NCBI GenBank assembly: GCA_964370815.1
Contig: CAYJKQ010000017.1
Coordinates: 1 to 50,279, forward strand
DNA from: UBA12087 sp964370815
Lineage (GTDB): Bacteria > Chloroflexota > Anaerolineae > Anaerolineales > Villigracilaceae
Length of the DNA stretch: 50,279 nt
Direction of reading: 5' to 3'
Shown one piece after another: positions 8,516 to 17,108 of the stretch. Every line of letters begins with the position of its first letter. Within the stretch, counting starts at the first letter, position 1. Both the position numbers and the translations under genes were made by a program. The notes below the pieces were generated by a model. The model saw only the letters and a program-made list of their open reading frames with translations. It made no database searches and had not been told where the DNA came from.

Positions 8516-8534
8516 GTGATTCTCTTTGGAAACC

Positions 8535-11342
8535 TCAGGTTCGATCTAAAATAGGTTTTAGCTCATCCCAGTTCATACCCCAGCGAGCTTCAGTTGTGAG
8601 TGGAATACTGATGGGATAGGCAGTTTCCATCACTTGCTGAACGACGTGAGCTGTTTGCTCAAGCTCGCTCCTGGGGCATTCCAGCACCAATTCATCATGC
8701 ACCTGCAGGATCATCCTGCCATTCAGATTTTTTTTATGTAAAGCGGGTTGAATATTGAGCATGGCTAATTTCATTATATCAGCAGCAGTTCCTTGTATGG
8801 GAGCATTAATTGCTTCGCGTTCTTCACGATTTTTAAGGTTTGCGTTCAATTGTGTCTGCAAACCCGGGAAATACCGCCTGCGACCCAACAAAGTCTCCAC
8901 AAAACCCGTTTTTGCCACTTCCTTGCGAATTCCATCCAGGAAATTTTTCACACCCGGAAAACGTTTAAAATAAGCCTTTACAAAATCTTCAGATTCCGCA
9001 AGGGTCAGATCAGTGGTGCGCGTCAATCCAAAAGAACTCATTCCGTACACCAGTCCGAAGTTAATGGCTTTGGCGTGACGGCGTTGTTCTTTGTTGACTT
9101 GCTCGAGTGGAATGGCGTAAATAGCAGCTGCCGTTGTAGCATGGATATCCTGACCTGCGCGGAATGCTTCCAGCATGGCTTTATCATCTGCCATATAAGC
9201 CACAATCCGCAATTCGATCTGGGAGTAATCGACTGCCACCAAAACGTTACCCGGATCAGCAACGAATCCACGCCTGACACGCCGTCCCATTTCAGTTCGA
9301 ATGGGAATATTCTGAAGGTTGGGATTAGATGATGAAAGGCGTCCTGTAACCGCTCCGGTCTGACTGAAGGAGGTATGCACATGCCCGGTATGCGGGTTGA
9401 TCTGGAGAGGCAGGGAATCGACATAGGTTGATTTTAATTTTGTCAGTTCACGATATTCCAGGATCCAATCCACCACCGGGTGCTGACCACGCATCTCCTC
9501 CAGCACATCTGCTGAAGTAGAGAAATGACCACTGGCGGTTTTGCGACTGCGATCTGGAGGTGTTAATCTCAATGTCTCAAATAAAATGGAGGAGAGCTGT
9601 TGGGTAGAATTAAGATTAAAGGTTTTACCAACCGAAGTGAGGATCTGTTTCTCTATTGTTTCCATTCTCTGGCGAAGTTCTTCTGAAAAACTGGAGAAGA
9701 ACTGGCGATCCAACCCGATGCCGGCCATTTCCATTTCGCCAAGTACACGGATCAAAGGTAATTCCAACTCAGAAAAAAGCTGGAATGCTTCTGGGATATT
9801 CTTCAATTCCTCTTCCAGTGGAACCCTCAATCGCAGAACAACTTCTGCGTCCATAACAGCGTAAGGAGCGGCATCTGCGATGGGCACTTGCGCCATACTG
9901 ATCTGATCCTTACCTTTGCCGATCAGTTCATCAATATGGGTCATGACCAGATCCAGGCGAATTTCCGCCATATTTTTCAATCCAAGGTTACGTGAGGCAG
10001 GGTTTATTACCCATTCGGCAATCATGCTGTCAAATGAAAGAGGGTTCATGCGCAGTCCGTGGCGTGCCAGCACGATATAGTCATATTTCAGGTTGTGTCC
10101 CACCTTCTCAATTCGCTCATTTTCAAGTGAATCCCTGAGAGTATGTACAACCTGATCCAGACCCAATTGGTCTCCCTCCATGTGTCCAACCGGGATATAA
10201 AAACCCTGTCCAGGTCGAACTGAGAGGGAAATACCGACCAGCTCTGCAAGATTGGGATCGACAGATGTTGTTTCGGTATCCACAGCGATCATTTTTGCTT
10301 TTAATAAGATCCTGGAAAGCTCTGACAATTTCATTTCTGAATCGACAACCTGAACATCCAGATCCGGTTTTTGGCGCGGAGCTGATCTAACCACCTTGAC
10401 CGGTGTTCCGGCGAAAAAATCCAATTGTTGCGAAGCCTGCATTAACGGTCCATTATCTTCACCCAGTTTTCGGAAACGCACCAAAAGGCTGCGAAATTCC
10501 AATTCATTGAAAAGTGCTTCAACCTTAGCAGGATCATACCGATCCGGTCGAGCTTGTTCCAGGTCTATGTGGACAGGCAGATCGACCCGGATACGAGCCA
10601 GGTTTTGGCTCATATAGGCTGACTCTTTTCCTGCCTCGAGTTTATTTCGCCAGCGGAGTTCGATCTCATCCAGGTGAGCATAAACATTGTCCAAATCATG
10701 ATATTTTTGAATCAGCATGCGGGCAGTTTTTTCTCCAACTCCTGGTACGCCGGGAATGTTGTCAGATGTATCACCCAGCAGTGCTTTATAATCCACCACC
10801 TGGCGCGGGGGTACTCCCAGTTTGTTTTCAACATCCTGATCTGTAATGTAATCCTTTGAATCGGATAATTTGCCCTCGGGCAGGGAGACAATGATCAGTT
10901 TATCCACCAACTGCAAAAGATCCCGGTCACCGGTGATGATCTTGACGCCCAATCCCTGGGCGGCAGCCTGTCGGGCTGCGCTACCCAGCACGTCATCTGC
11001 TTCAAAGCCTTCCATTTCAAGGCGTGGGATATTGAAAGCGTCCACCAATTGGCGGATGCGCTCAATTTGCGGACGCAGATCATCCGGCATCTTGGTGCGG
11101 GTGGCTTTATAATCTGGAAATAAGTCATCGCGGAAGGTTTTACCGGTATCAAAAGCTACAGCCAGGTAATCAGGTTTTTCCTGTTCAAGAATTCGAAAGA
11201 GAACACTGGTGAAGCCGAAGATGCCTGCAGTCGGTTCACCTGAGGAAGTCTGCCAGCGCTGACCATATGGAGTCGCGTTCAGTGCGTAGTAGGTGCGATA
11301 TGCCAGAGCATGGCCATCGATTAAATACAAGGTCGGGGTCAT
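8535..11342 (-). CDS. polA: DNA polymerase I
   Basis: A 935-residue family A DNA polymerase with all three domains. The N-terminal ~300 residues are the 5' nuclease (LIDGHALAYRTYYAL, GFEADDVLGSAARQ, GDRDLLQLVD, GDTSDNIPGVPGVGEKTA). The middle (about 345-520) is a 3'-5' exonuclease that looks active: AVDTETTSVD supplies the DxE pair, VGHNLKYDYIVL the ExoII region, and YAVMDAEVVLRL the YxxxD. The C-terminus is the polymerase, with VAVDYSQIELRIVA (motif A), RRHAKAINFGLVYGMSSFGL (motif B, O-helix) and QVHDELVLE (motif C). It fills gaps in lagging-strand synthesis and repair. ATG at 11342 gives the standard N-terminus. It heads a run with the TPR and kinase genes. Confidence 0.97.
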   Translation of the reverse strand: MTPTLYLIDGHALAYRTYYALNATPYGQRWQTSSGEPTAGIFGFTSVLFRILEQEKPDYLAVAFDTGKTFRDDLFPDYKATRTKMPDDLRPQIERIRQLVDAFNIPRLEMEGFEADDVLGSAARQAAAQGLGVKIITGDRDLLQLVDKLIIVSLPEGKLSDSKDYITDQDVENKLGVPPRQVVDYKALLGDTSDNIPGVPGVGEKTARMLIQKYHDLDNVYAHLDEIELRWRNKLEAGKESAYMSQNLARIRVDLPVHIDLEQARPDRYDPAKVEALFNELEFRSLLVRFRKLGEDNGPLMQASQQLDFFAGTPVKVVRSAPRQKPDLDVQVVDSEMKLSELSRILLKAKMIAVDTETTSVDPNLAELVGISLSVRPGQGFYIPVGHMEGDQLGLDQVVHTLRDSLENERIEKVGHNLKYDYIVLARHGLRMNPLSFDSMIAEWVINPASRNLGLKNMAEIRLDLVMTHIDELIGKGKDQISMAQVPIADAAPYAVMDAEVVLRLRVPLEEELKNIPEAFQLFSELELPLIRVLGEMEMAGIGLDRQFFSSFSEELRQRMETIEKQILTSVGKTFNLNSTQQLSSILFETLRLTPPDRSRKTASGHFSTSADVLEEMRGQHPVVDWILEYRELTKLKSTYVDSLPLQINPHTGHVHTSFSQTGAVTGRLSSSNPNLQNIPIRTEMGRRVRRGFVADPGNVLVAVDYSQIELRIVAYMADDKAMLEAFRAGQDIHATTAAAIYAIPLEQVNKEQRRHAKAINFGLVYGMSSFGLTRTTDLTLAESEDFVKAYFKRFPGVKNFLDGIRKEVAKTGFVETLLGRRRYFPGLQTQLNANLKNREEREAINAPIQGTAADIMKLAMLNIQPALHKKNLNGRMILQVHDELVLECPRSELEQTAHVVQQVMETAYPISIPLTTEARWGMNWDELKPILDRT

Positions 11343-11402
11343 ATTATATTTTTATGTTGCAGCCATTGAGGTTGCAGAGAAAAGGATAAAATTCGGGAGG
11401 GT

Positions 11403-12539
11403 TCAGGAAATCCCCTGCTGCAAGCGGGTCTGTTGTATGAAATCTTTGACCAGTTGGGCAGGATGCGGATGATTACCACCCATAAGCACATAACCAGGTG
11501 CCCAGAAGTCTCCGGATGGATTTTCGTCTTTCAGGCGGGGAAATTCATTAAATATCTTTTCAGATATATGCTGACGCACTATTCTCATGATAAAACCGGG
11601 GGCAGAGGTGGGAGGCACGTTAACCACCCATTGCAGATATTCCGGATACACAGCCATAAATTCCAAGCGCCAGGCAAAGGCAACGCAAAGTGTTGGAACC
11701 CATTCCTTTAATCTTTCTGCCAAATCGCCTTTTAAGAAATGAGATGGAAGTCGTGGGATCATCAGACATGCATAGTCAAGGTTATAAAGTACCTGGGAGT
11801 CCGGTTCAAATATCACGTGTCTACCAATTTCAGAAGAAGGATTTGGATGCGTATTTGTGGTATTTCCTATCCCTGATGATGTTGATTGGTTTACATCGCC
11901 AAACAAATTATCAGGGGATGTTTTTCGGTTGAACAGGGTCTTTGGGAATGAATAAGTACTGTGTGTATCAACAGGAGACTCGGATGTGAAATCATCAGTC
12001 TCTTCTTGTGTGGGTTTAAAATCCTTGATCGGACCAGTTGATGGAACATTAGAAAAGCTGGTTGGGGTTTTCTCGTCAATTACCGGGGTTGAATTGACCA
12101 GTTCGTCTTGCAATGCACTTTCTTCCTCAGGTGAGAGTGATAAGGATCGAACCAACTCGGCTGTTTGTGTTCTGATCGTACTAAAGGGAGTTTCAGAATC
12201 GAAAACGAGCGATAGAACCATTCCCTTTGCCAGGCGCGTGGCGTACATCAGTTTCTCTGTTGAATTATCCCCCAAGCGAATATAACGCACAAGGTCGCCT
12301 TCTCCCTTGTTATCCCAATAGCGTACTACTGCTTTCCCTAATTCAGATGCATCTTCTTGAGGAAGTTGGCCAGCATAAGCCCACAATTCGCCATTACGGA
12401 TTATGAGAGCTGCTTGAGCTAATGAACTAAGCGAGAGACCGGTCAGAATCTGGGCAGCCCGATTAACATCTTGAACAAGCCAGGGCAGTTCTTTGTCTGT
12501 ACCAGCAATAGGTTGGGATGCGTGTTTTTTTTCTTCCAT
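11403..12539 (-). CDS. Roadblock/LC7-like domain fused to a catalytically dead IS200-type transposase domain
   Basis: A 378-residue protein of two parts. Residues ~15-140 look like a Roadblock/LC7-type fold (LIIRNGELWAYAGQLPQEDASELG, YATRLAKGMVLSLVFDSETPFSTIR). A ~100-residue Ser/Thr/Pro-rich linker follows. The last ~130 residues align by eye with the TnpA (Y1, HUH) transposase of IS200/IS605: LKGDLAERLKEWV, then EFMAVYPEYLQWVVNVPP, FIMRIVRQHISEKIFNEFP and FWAPGYVLMGG. Where TnpA has HVH, this has YLQ; where the catalytic Tyr should be (YIxxQ) it has DFIQQT. Both catalytic motifs are lost, so it is a domesticated domain, not an active transposase, and no IS ends flank it. ATG at 12539 has AGGTG 6 nt upstream; a GTG at 12548 is possible. 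Function unknown; nucleic-acid binding coupled to a small-GTPase or sensor role is a guess. Confidence 0.7.
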   Translation of the reverse strand: MEEKKHASQPIAGTDKELPWLVQDVNRAAQILTGLSLSSLAQAALIIRNGELWAYAGQLPQEDASELGKAVVRYWDNKGEGDLVRYIRLGDNSTEKLMYATRLAKGMVLSLVFDSETPFSTIRTQTAELVRSLSLSPEEESALQDELVNSTPVIDEKTPTSFSNVPSTGPIKDFKPTQEETDDFTSESPVDTHSTYSFPKTLFNRKTSPDNLFGDVNQSTSSGIGNTTNTHPNPSSEIGRHVIFEPDSQVLYNLDYACLMIPRLPSHFLKGDLAERLKEWVPTLCVAFAWRLEFMAVYPEYLQWVVNVPPTSAPGFIMRIVRQHISEKIFNEFPRLKDENPSGDFWAPGYVLMGGNHPHPAQLVKDFIQQTRLQQGIS

Positions 12540-12697
12540 CACATTCACCTATTTGTGAGACGATGTTATACCAGAATAAGTTAAAACCAAATATTCCTGT
12601 ATAACTACGCGCAAATAATATTAGAAACTTAGTTTATCATGCCTTTTTGAAGAATGCAAGTGGATAAAAACATGGTAATTTTGATAATGTCAAGGTT

Positions 12698-13234
12698 TCA
12701 AGTGATCAGAACACCTTCCATTTTTAACAACCATTCCTTGGTAGGCAACCCCAACCCACCTCCATAACCACGCAGCTTTCCATCTGCACCTATAACACGA
12801 TGGCAGGGGATGATCAGCGGCATGGGGTTGGTCGCCTCAGCACGACCCACTGCCCGGGCTGCTCCCGGACGATCTATTTCAGCAGCTATCTCTCCATAAC
12901 TGCGCGTTTCACCATAGGGGATGGAAAAAGTTGCTTTCAAGACAGCTTGCTGGAACGGTCTTAGCAGAGCCCAATCGATCGGGGTACTGAAAGTTTTCAA
13001 TTTACCCTGTAAAAACTCACTCAACTCATCTATTATCAGCGCCAATCTGCCAGCATTTTTTTCCAAAGGACGTTTATAGCGTTTGGTGAGATATTCCTGG
13101 AAATTCACATCTCTATGTGCCCATGACACTGCAACCAATCCAGTCTGCGAGGCTGCCAGCCAAAGGTCACCCAAAGTCGTATACTTTACTTGACCAGTGT
13201 ATAACGGATAGATTTCAGGAGTGTTTTTTGTCAT
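12698..13234 (-). CDS. ogt: Methylated-DNA--[protein]-cysteine S-methyltransferase
   Basis: A 178-residue suicide repair protein that moves the alkyl group from O6-alkylguanine (and O4-alkylthymine) to its own cysteine. The active site IPCHRVIGADG places the acceptor at C144; the helix-turn-helix region (FQQAVLKATFSIPYGETRSYGEIA) and the Arg finger (GAARAVGRAEATNPMPL, with the usual N replaced by EA before TNP) precede it, and GYGGGLGLPTKEWLLKMEG follows. The N-terminal ~85 residues form the variable domain. A GGGAG lies before the ATG. It sits 28 bp after the last permease gene of the exporter and may be read from the same transcript. Confidence 0.93.
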   Translation of the reverse strand: MTKNTPEIYPLYTGQVKYTTLGDLWLAASQTGLVAVSWAHRDVNFQEYLTKRYKRPLEKNAGRLALIIDELSEFLQGKLKTFSTPIDWALLRPFQQAVLKATFSIPYGETRSYGEIAAEIDRPGAARAVGRAEATNPMPLIIPCHRVIGADGKLRGYGGGLGLPTKEWLLKMEGVLIT

Positions 13235-13262
13235 GGTTCTCCCTAGCGCAACACATTAAACC

Positions 13263-14126
13263 TTAATAATTGGTGACCCGGTCGATCAAACCTCGTTCCC
13301 GGGCGCGATGATCACACCAGCGGAAAGCAAATACTGCCCCTACGCCAAAAATCAATGATAACAAAATCAGAATACCCATCAATTCCAGGTTACTGAAAGC
13401 TGCCAAAGTTGGAAAAGCCTGGGCTACGTTACCAACAAGTGAACGGCGTAACAGCTCCAGCCAGTAAGTGATGGGCATGGCAAACCCTACGGGTCTCAAC
13501 CAGGCTGGCAGAACCTCCAATGGAAAGATAGCACCACTAAAAAGGTATAGTGCCCCAGCCACTCCCTCAGCTATACCAAACGAATGATGCACCAACAAAA
13601 GGGTTATGCTGCCCAAAAGAAGACCCATCATCGCAAGCATTATGATCCCAATAAACATGGAAAAGAAGAATAGTGGAAAATTTACCTGCTGCAATTCCAA
13701 GGGGACTTTTAGAAATAAAACGCCGGCTACAATTATGATCAAAACCGAAATGGAACCGGTTAGAAAGCGCGCGACACCACGCCCCAGCAAGTAGATCGGA
13801 ATCTTGATAGGTGCCACATACATATATTTGAGAGTCTTATAATGTTCCCTGTCATCTATTACTGCCCATGAAACACCTCCCATGACCGCACCAACATAGA
13901 TATAGAAAGCATTACCCAGGTATATGTATGGAAATAACGGATTCTGGAAATTGCCGTTGGTAATAATACCGTACATGACAACCAGGATGGATGCGGAGGC
14001 CAATGGTTTAACAATTGAATATATTACAAACAAGAACGGGTCAGCCCAATTGGATTCTATCTGCCAGCCCAGCCAGGTAGCCATTCGGAACGAACGCCAG
14101 GCTTCAGATTTGTGTAAATTTAACAT
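13263..14126 (-). CDS. ABC-2 type exporter permease, second subunit
   Basis: A 287-residue ABC-2 family permease with about six transmembrane helices and no other domain. It forms the membrane channel with the preceding permease and the ATPase encoded upstream. The central PIKIPIYLLGRGVARFLTG and the helices following LFSGAIFPLEVLPAWLRPVGFAMPITYWLELLRR are characteristic of ABC-2 (NodJ/DrrB-like) permeases, the latter being the conserved loop before the last helices. It is 30 bp after the first permease gene. The exported substrate cannot be deduced; drugs, lipids or polysaccharides are typical for the family. Confidence 0.85.
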   Translation of the reverse strand: MLNLHKSEAWRSFRMATWLGWQIESNWADPFLFVIYSIVKPLASASILVVMYGIITNGNFQNPLFPYIYLGNAFYIYVGAVMGGVSWAVIDDREHYKTLKYMYVAPIKIPIYLLGRGVARFLTGSISVLIIIVAGVLFLKVPLELQQVNFPLFFFSMFIGIIMLAMMGLLLGSITLLLVHHSFGIAEGVAGALYLFSGAIFPLEVLPAWLRPVGFAMPITYWLELLRRSLVGNVAQAFPTLAAFSNLELMGILILLSLIFGVGAVFAFRWCDHRARERGLIDRVTNY

Positions 14127-14156
14127 GGTTCGATCTCTCTAATATTCTTAATCACA

Positions 14157-15029
14157 CTATCTCCTGTTTTCGGTCAAGCGACCTTCGCGGATGGCAAGTT
14201 TTTCCATGTAATCCAATAGCAGTTTTGCACCAATAAGGAATACCACACATAAAACCGAAAGCACAATGATCTCCAACTTGACGCTCGCAAAGCCAAGTGA
14301 CGGACCTGATTCAAAGATCAGCTGACGCATGGCATCCAAACCCATTGTGAGTGGGATGATGGAAGCTCCGGCAGCGATCCATAATGGGAAGCTGCTGATC
14401 GGAAAATAAAAACCTGAGACCAGGTAGATAGGCTCTTGTACAAGATTGGAAAGATGCCAGGCTTCCCGACTTAACAACAGGAACAAAGAAGCCATCATCA
14501 TACCCATGCCATACAGGGCAGTCATGGACAGCATGAAAACGAATATTAACTGCAGAAAGCTGCTAACGGCAAATGTTACATTAAAGAGAATGGTCCCAAG
14601 AAAAATGATGACAACCGCCCTCAATGCAGTTGCCAGCATGCCTCCCATAGCCATTCCAAGCAGAATAGCCATCATCTGGTTGGGGGCGATAATGTAGAGA
14701 GCCAGGTTTCCCTGTTCCTTCTCCCAATATAACTGACTGGACATGCTCCACAGAACATTCAGCCAGAAGGCTGTCATCGCACCCCCCATGACCGCAAAGC
14801 CTACATAGTCTGCGGGAGCCTGTATGGCACGATAAACAAATACGTAAGCAGAGACGGCAAGCATGGGCAGAAAGATATCAAAGAACATCCAGGATTTCTC
14901 TCTCTGTTGCCCGATCAAGCGCGGGTAAGCTCGCGCAATAACGGTCTTCAAGAATAACCGCCAGCCGGTGACTTTTGGCAAAGGTGAATATAAGGAATCC
15001 ATCTGCCGTTGTGACCCTTCGTTATTCAT
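14157..15029 (-). CDS. ABC-2 type exporter permease, first subunit
   Basis: A 290-residue ABC-2 permease with about six transmembrane helices, including the conserved LVSGFYFPISSFPLWIAAGASIIPLTMGLDAMRQL stretch (broken across residues ~205-240). ATG at 15029 was chosen over an upstream in-frame start at 15056 because GGGGAG lies 5-6 nt before it and it overlaps the ATPase stop by only 8 bp, a typical coupled junction. With the next gene it makes a heterodimeric membrane part of an exporter. It is not close enough to a known transporter to name a substrate. Confidence 0.84.
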   Translation of the reverse strand: MNNEGSQRQMDSLYSPLPKVTGWRLFLKTVIARAYPRLIGQQREKSWMFFDIFLPMLAVSAYVFVYRAIQAPADYVGFAVMGGAMTAFWLNVLWSMSSQLYWEKEQGNLALYIIAPNQMMAILLGMAMGGMLATALRAVVIIFLGTILFNVTFAVSSFLQLIFVFMLSMTALYGMGMMMASLFLLLSREAWHLSNLVQEPIYLVSGFYFPISSFPLWIAAGASIIPLTMGLDAMRQLIFESGPSLGFASVKLEIIVLSVLCVVFLIGAKLLLDYMEKLAIREGRLTENRR

Positions 15030-16041
15030 GCTGCTCCCCTTTTTCAGCCTCAGCAATGCTGTGACCCACCAGTTTTACAAAAACATCCTCAAGGGTGGGT
15101 TCATGCTTGTTAAGATTCATGATGGTAATATTCTTATCTGTCAGAGCATTGATAACCGGACCAAGGGCTGATTCTTCAACCAGCGCCAACTTGAGCAAGG
15201 CACCATCTTCCAACTCTGTGAGCGAGGCTGTATGGACTTCTGGCAAAGCTTCAAGCGCCATTGTCGAGAGACCGTTGAGGGGGCTGGTTTTGATCTCAAA
15301 CAGGATATCTTTCTGCAGGTGTCGTCTAAGGGCAGAAGGCGAGTCACATGCCAGCACACGCCCCTGATTTATGATAGCGACGCGATCACACAGCTCTTCA
15401 GCTTCAACCATATAATGAGTGGTAAGCAGCAAAGTACGTTTTTTATTATCATCCAGCCAGCCACGTATCAGGTGACGGACATCACGCGAGGCACCCACAT
15501 CCAAACCCAGGGTGGGTTCGTCCAAAAAAAGCACATCAGGATCCGTCATAAAGCCACGCACGATATTCATCTTTTGGCGCAAACCTGTAGAAAGATCAGA
15601 CGACTTTGTATTAATGCGGTCCCCCAACCCAACCATTTTAAGCAGGTCAGCAATGCGCTTATTGGCTTCCCTGGAAGGCATTCCATAAAACTGTGAGAAC
15701 ATCCATAAATTTTCACGCACAGTCAACAAACCGTAACCGGATGATTCGCCTCCGGAAACCATGTTAATGCACGGGCGTACTTTTTGAGGTTCATTTAAGA
15801 CATTGTAACCAGCCACATAGGCTTCCCCCGTGCTCGGAGCCAGCAATGTGGTCAGGATCTTGATCAGGGTAGTTTTGCCGGCACCATTCGGCCCGAGCAA
15901 ACCGAACAGCTCTCCCTGCTCGATCTGAATATTTACATCCGATAGCGCTGCCAATTGCTTGAGTTCTTTTTTTTCTTTTTTGCTGCCACGAATTTTATAA
16001 ATTCGCCCCAACCCTTTTGTTTCTATTGCCAGTGAAGACAT
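15022..16041 (-). CDS. ABC transporter ATP-binding protein (DrrA-like)
   Basis: A 339-residue ATPase powering the two ABC-2 permeases encoded directly downstream. Walker A is GPNGAGKTT (~51-59), the signature is LSTGLRQKM (a variant of LSGGQ), Walker B is DVLFLDEPTLGLD, and the H-loop is LLTTHYMVEAEELCDR. About 90 residues beyond the nucleotide-binding domain end in MNLNKHEPTLEDVFVKLVG, the C-terminal motif typical of DrrA/CcmA-type exporters. GGAG lies about 6 nt before the ATG. The order ATPase-permease-permease with short overlaps shows one operon, probably starting in the AT-rich gap at 16042-16563. Confidence 0.92.
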   Translation of the reverse strand: MSSLAIETKGLGRIYKIRGSKKEKKELKQLAALSDVNIQIEQGELFGLLGPNGAGKTTLIKILTTLLAPSTGEAYVAGYNVLNEPQKVRPCINMVSGGESSGYGLLTVRENLWMFSQFYGMPSREANKRIADLLKMVGLGDRINTKSSDLSTGLRQKMNIVRGFMTDPDVLFLDEPTLGLDVGASRDVRHLIRGWLDDNKKRTLLLTTHYMVEAEELCDRVAIINQGRVLACDSPSALRRHLQKDILFEIKTSPLNGLSTMALEALPEVHTASLTELEDGALLKLALVEESALGPVINALTDKNITIMNLNKHEPTLEDVFVKLVGHSIAEAEKGEQHE

Positions 16042-16563
16042 AACAACTCCAAAAATATTTTTTAGAATCTTTTGTTAATCCAATCCCCCGTCAGGGAATT
16101 ATCTTTCTGACCTGAAAGGTTTTATAAAATAAAACGGTGTCTACATAATAATATGAAATTTGCTTTAGCTTTTTTGCTTCCTCACGGATCTTCTCGCTTC
16201 TATACCAGCATCATCCATCAGGATTGTATTTTACCTGAAATTCCTATCTTTTCATAAAAGAGGTGAGCTGTGGATCAATAGGATTCAAACTTCATTTCTG
16301 AGACAAAACATTTTCCGAATTATTGAGAAGGTATTGTATTTTTTGCAATATTATCAGCTAAACGTAGGGTAAACGTAGACCAGGCGTCAAGCAATAAATG
16401 GAAGGCTGTAGTAATATCAATGTACAGATGATTTCTCTTCTCCTCCTTTTCGAACGAGATCCGTGGTCGGCGTCCACGGATCTCATGATTCTGGCGCATG
16501 TTATAATCCCAATTTGAATCAATTAATAATACCAACCTGAATATCCAATCCATCTGAATCGCC
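16042..16563. other. AT-rich intergenic region with an 11-bp inverted repeat
   Basis: This 522-bp gap separates the divergent exporter and HD-protein genes. It holds a perfect 11-bp inverted repeat, GAGATCCGTGG (16456-16466) and CCACGGATCTC (16474-16484), with a 7-nt loop and no T-run on either side, so it looks more like a repeat or protein site than a terminator. A 77-codon minus-strand frame (16320-16553) spans it; its product has no recognisable family and I do not call it a gene. No tRNA or known RNA was found. Confidence 0.4.
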
Positions 16564-17094
16564 GTGAAAAATATTCTTCGATCTTCCTACCGATTGCAAC
16601 AATTTAAGCTGGCTCTTTGGCCTCCATCCCAGGCAGTGGAAACTGAGCAGATCCGTGCATATCTCACACCTCCCCAACTTGCTTTGTTTCGCAGGTTGCA
16701 GAAGTCTGAGCAGTGGCATGCAATGACTGTCCTTCTAAAACTACTTGAGACAGGACAAAAGAACGCAGACTTGTTGACCGCAGCCCTCCTGCATGATATT
16801 GGCAAGATCCACTACCCGCTGAGTATCTGGGAGCGTGTAATAATCGTTATGGTAAAACGCACTGCCCCAGGCCTGGTATCACGCTGGGGGCAGGAAAGAC
16901 CCCAGGGGTTAGTCAAGCCTTTTGTGGTAGCCTGTCACCATTCAGAATGGGGTGCTGAGCTGGCTGCCAGGACAGGAGCTTCCAAACTGACAACAGAGCT
17001 TATCCTTCGCCATGAAGAGCGTGTTGACGAAACCAGCACTTCCCGAACGGATCGATTCCTGTGCCTGTTGCAACAGGCGGATAACTCAAGCTAA
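16564..17094 (+). CDS. HD domain protein (predicted phosphohydrolase)
   Basis: A 176-residue HD-superfamily metal-dependent phosphohydrolase-like protein. The predicted metal ligands are H52 (EQWHAM), H77-D78 (AALLHDIGK), with H125/H126 (ACHHSEWG) and H150 (LILRHEE) as additional histidines, and D173 near the end (QQADNSS). The small size suggests a stand-alone HD domain acting on nucleotides or another phosphoester; the substrate is unknown. The start codon is GTG at 16564 with no obvious Shine-Dalgarno. It is 14 bp before the TyrA-like gene, where the AAAGGAGA that ends this gene serves as that gene's ribosome binding site. Confidence 0.78.
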   Translation: MKNILRSSYRLQQFKLALWPPSQAVETEQIRAYLTPPQLALFRRLQKSEQWHAMTVLLKLLETGQKNADLLTAALLHDIGKIHYPLSIWERVIIVMVKRTAPGLVSRWGQERPQGLVKPFVVACHHSEWGAELAARTGASKLTTELILRHEERVDETSTSRTDRFLCLLQQADNSS

Positions 17095-17108
17095 AGGAGA
17101 AGATTTCC

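Noticed and set aside
11403..12539. An active insertion sequence of the IS200/IS605 family
   Set aside because: The HUH and Tyr motifs are missing, the domain is fused to another domain, and no left or right end hairpins were found.
16456..16484. Rho-independent terminator in the exporter/HD gap
   Set aside because: The hairpin is perfect but no T-run follows it in either direction.
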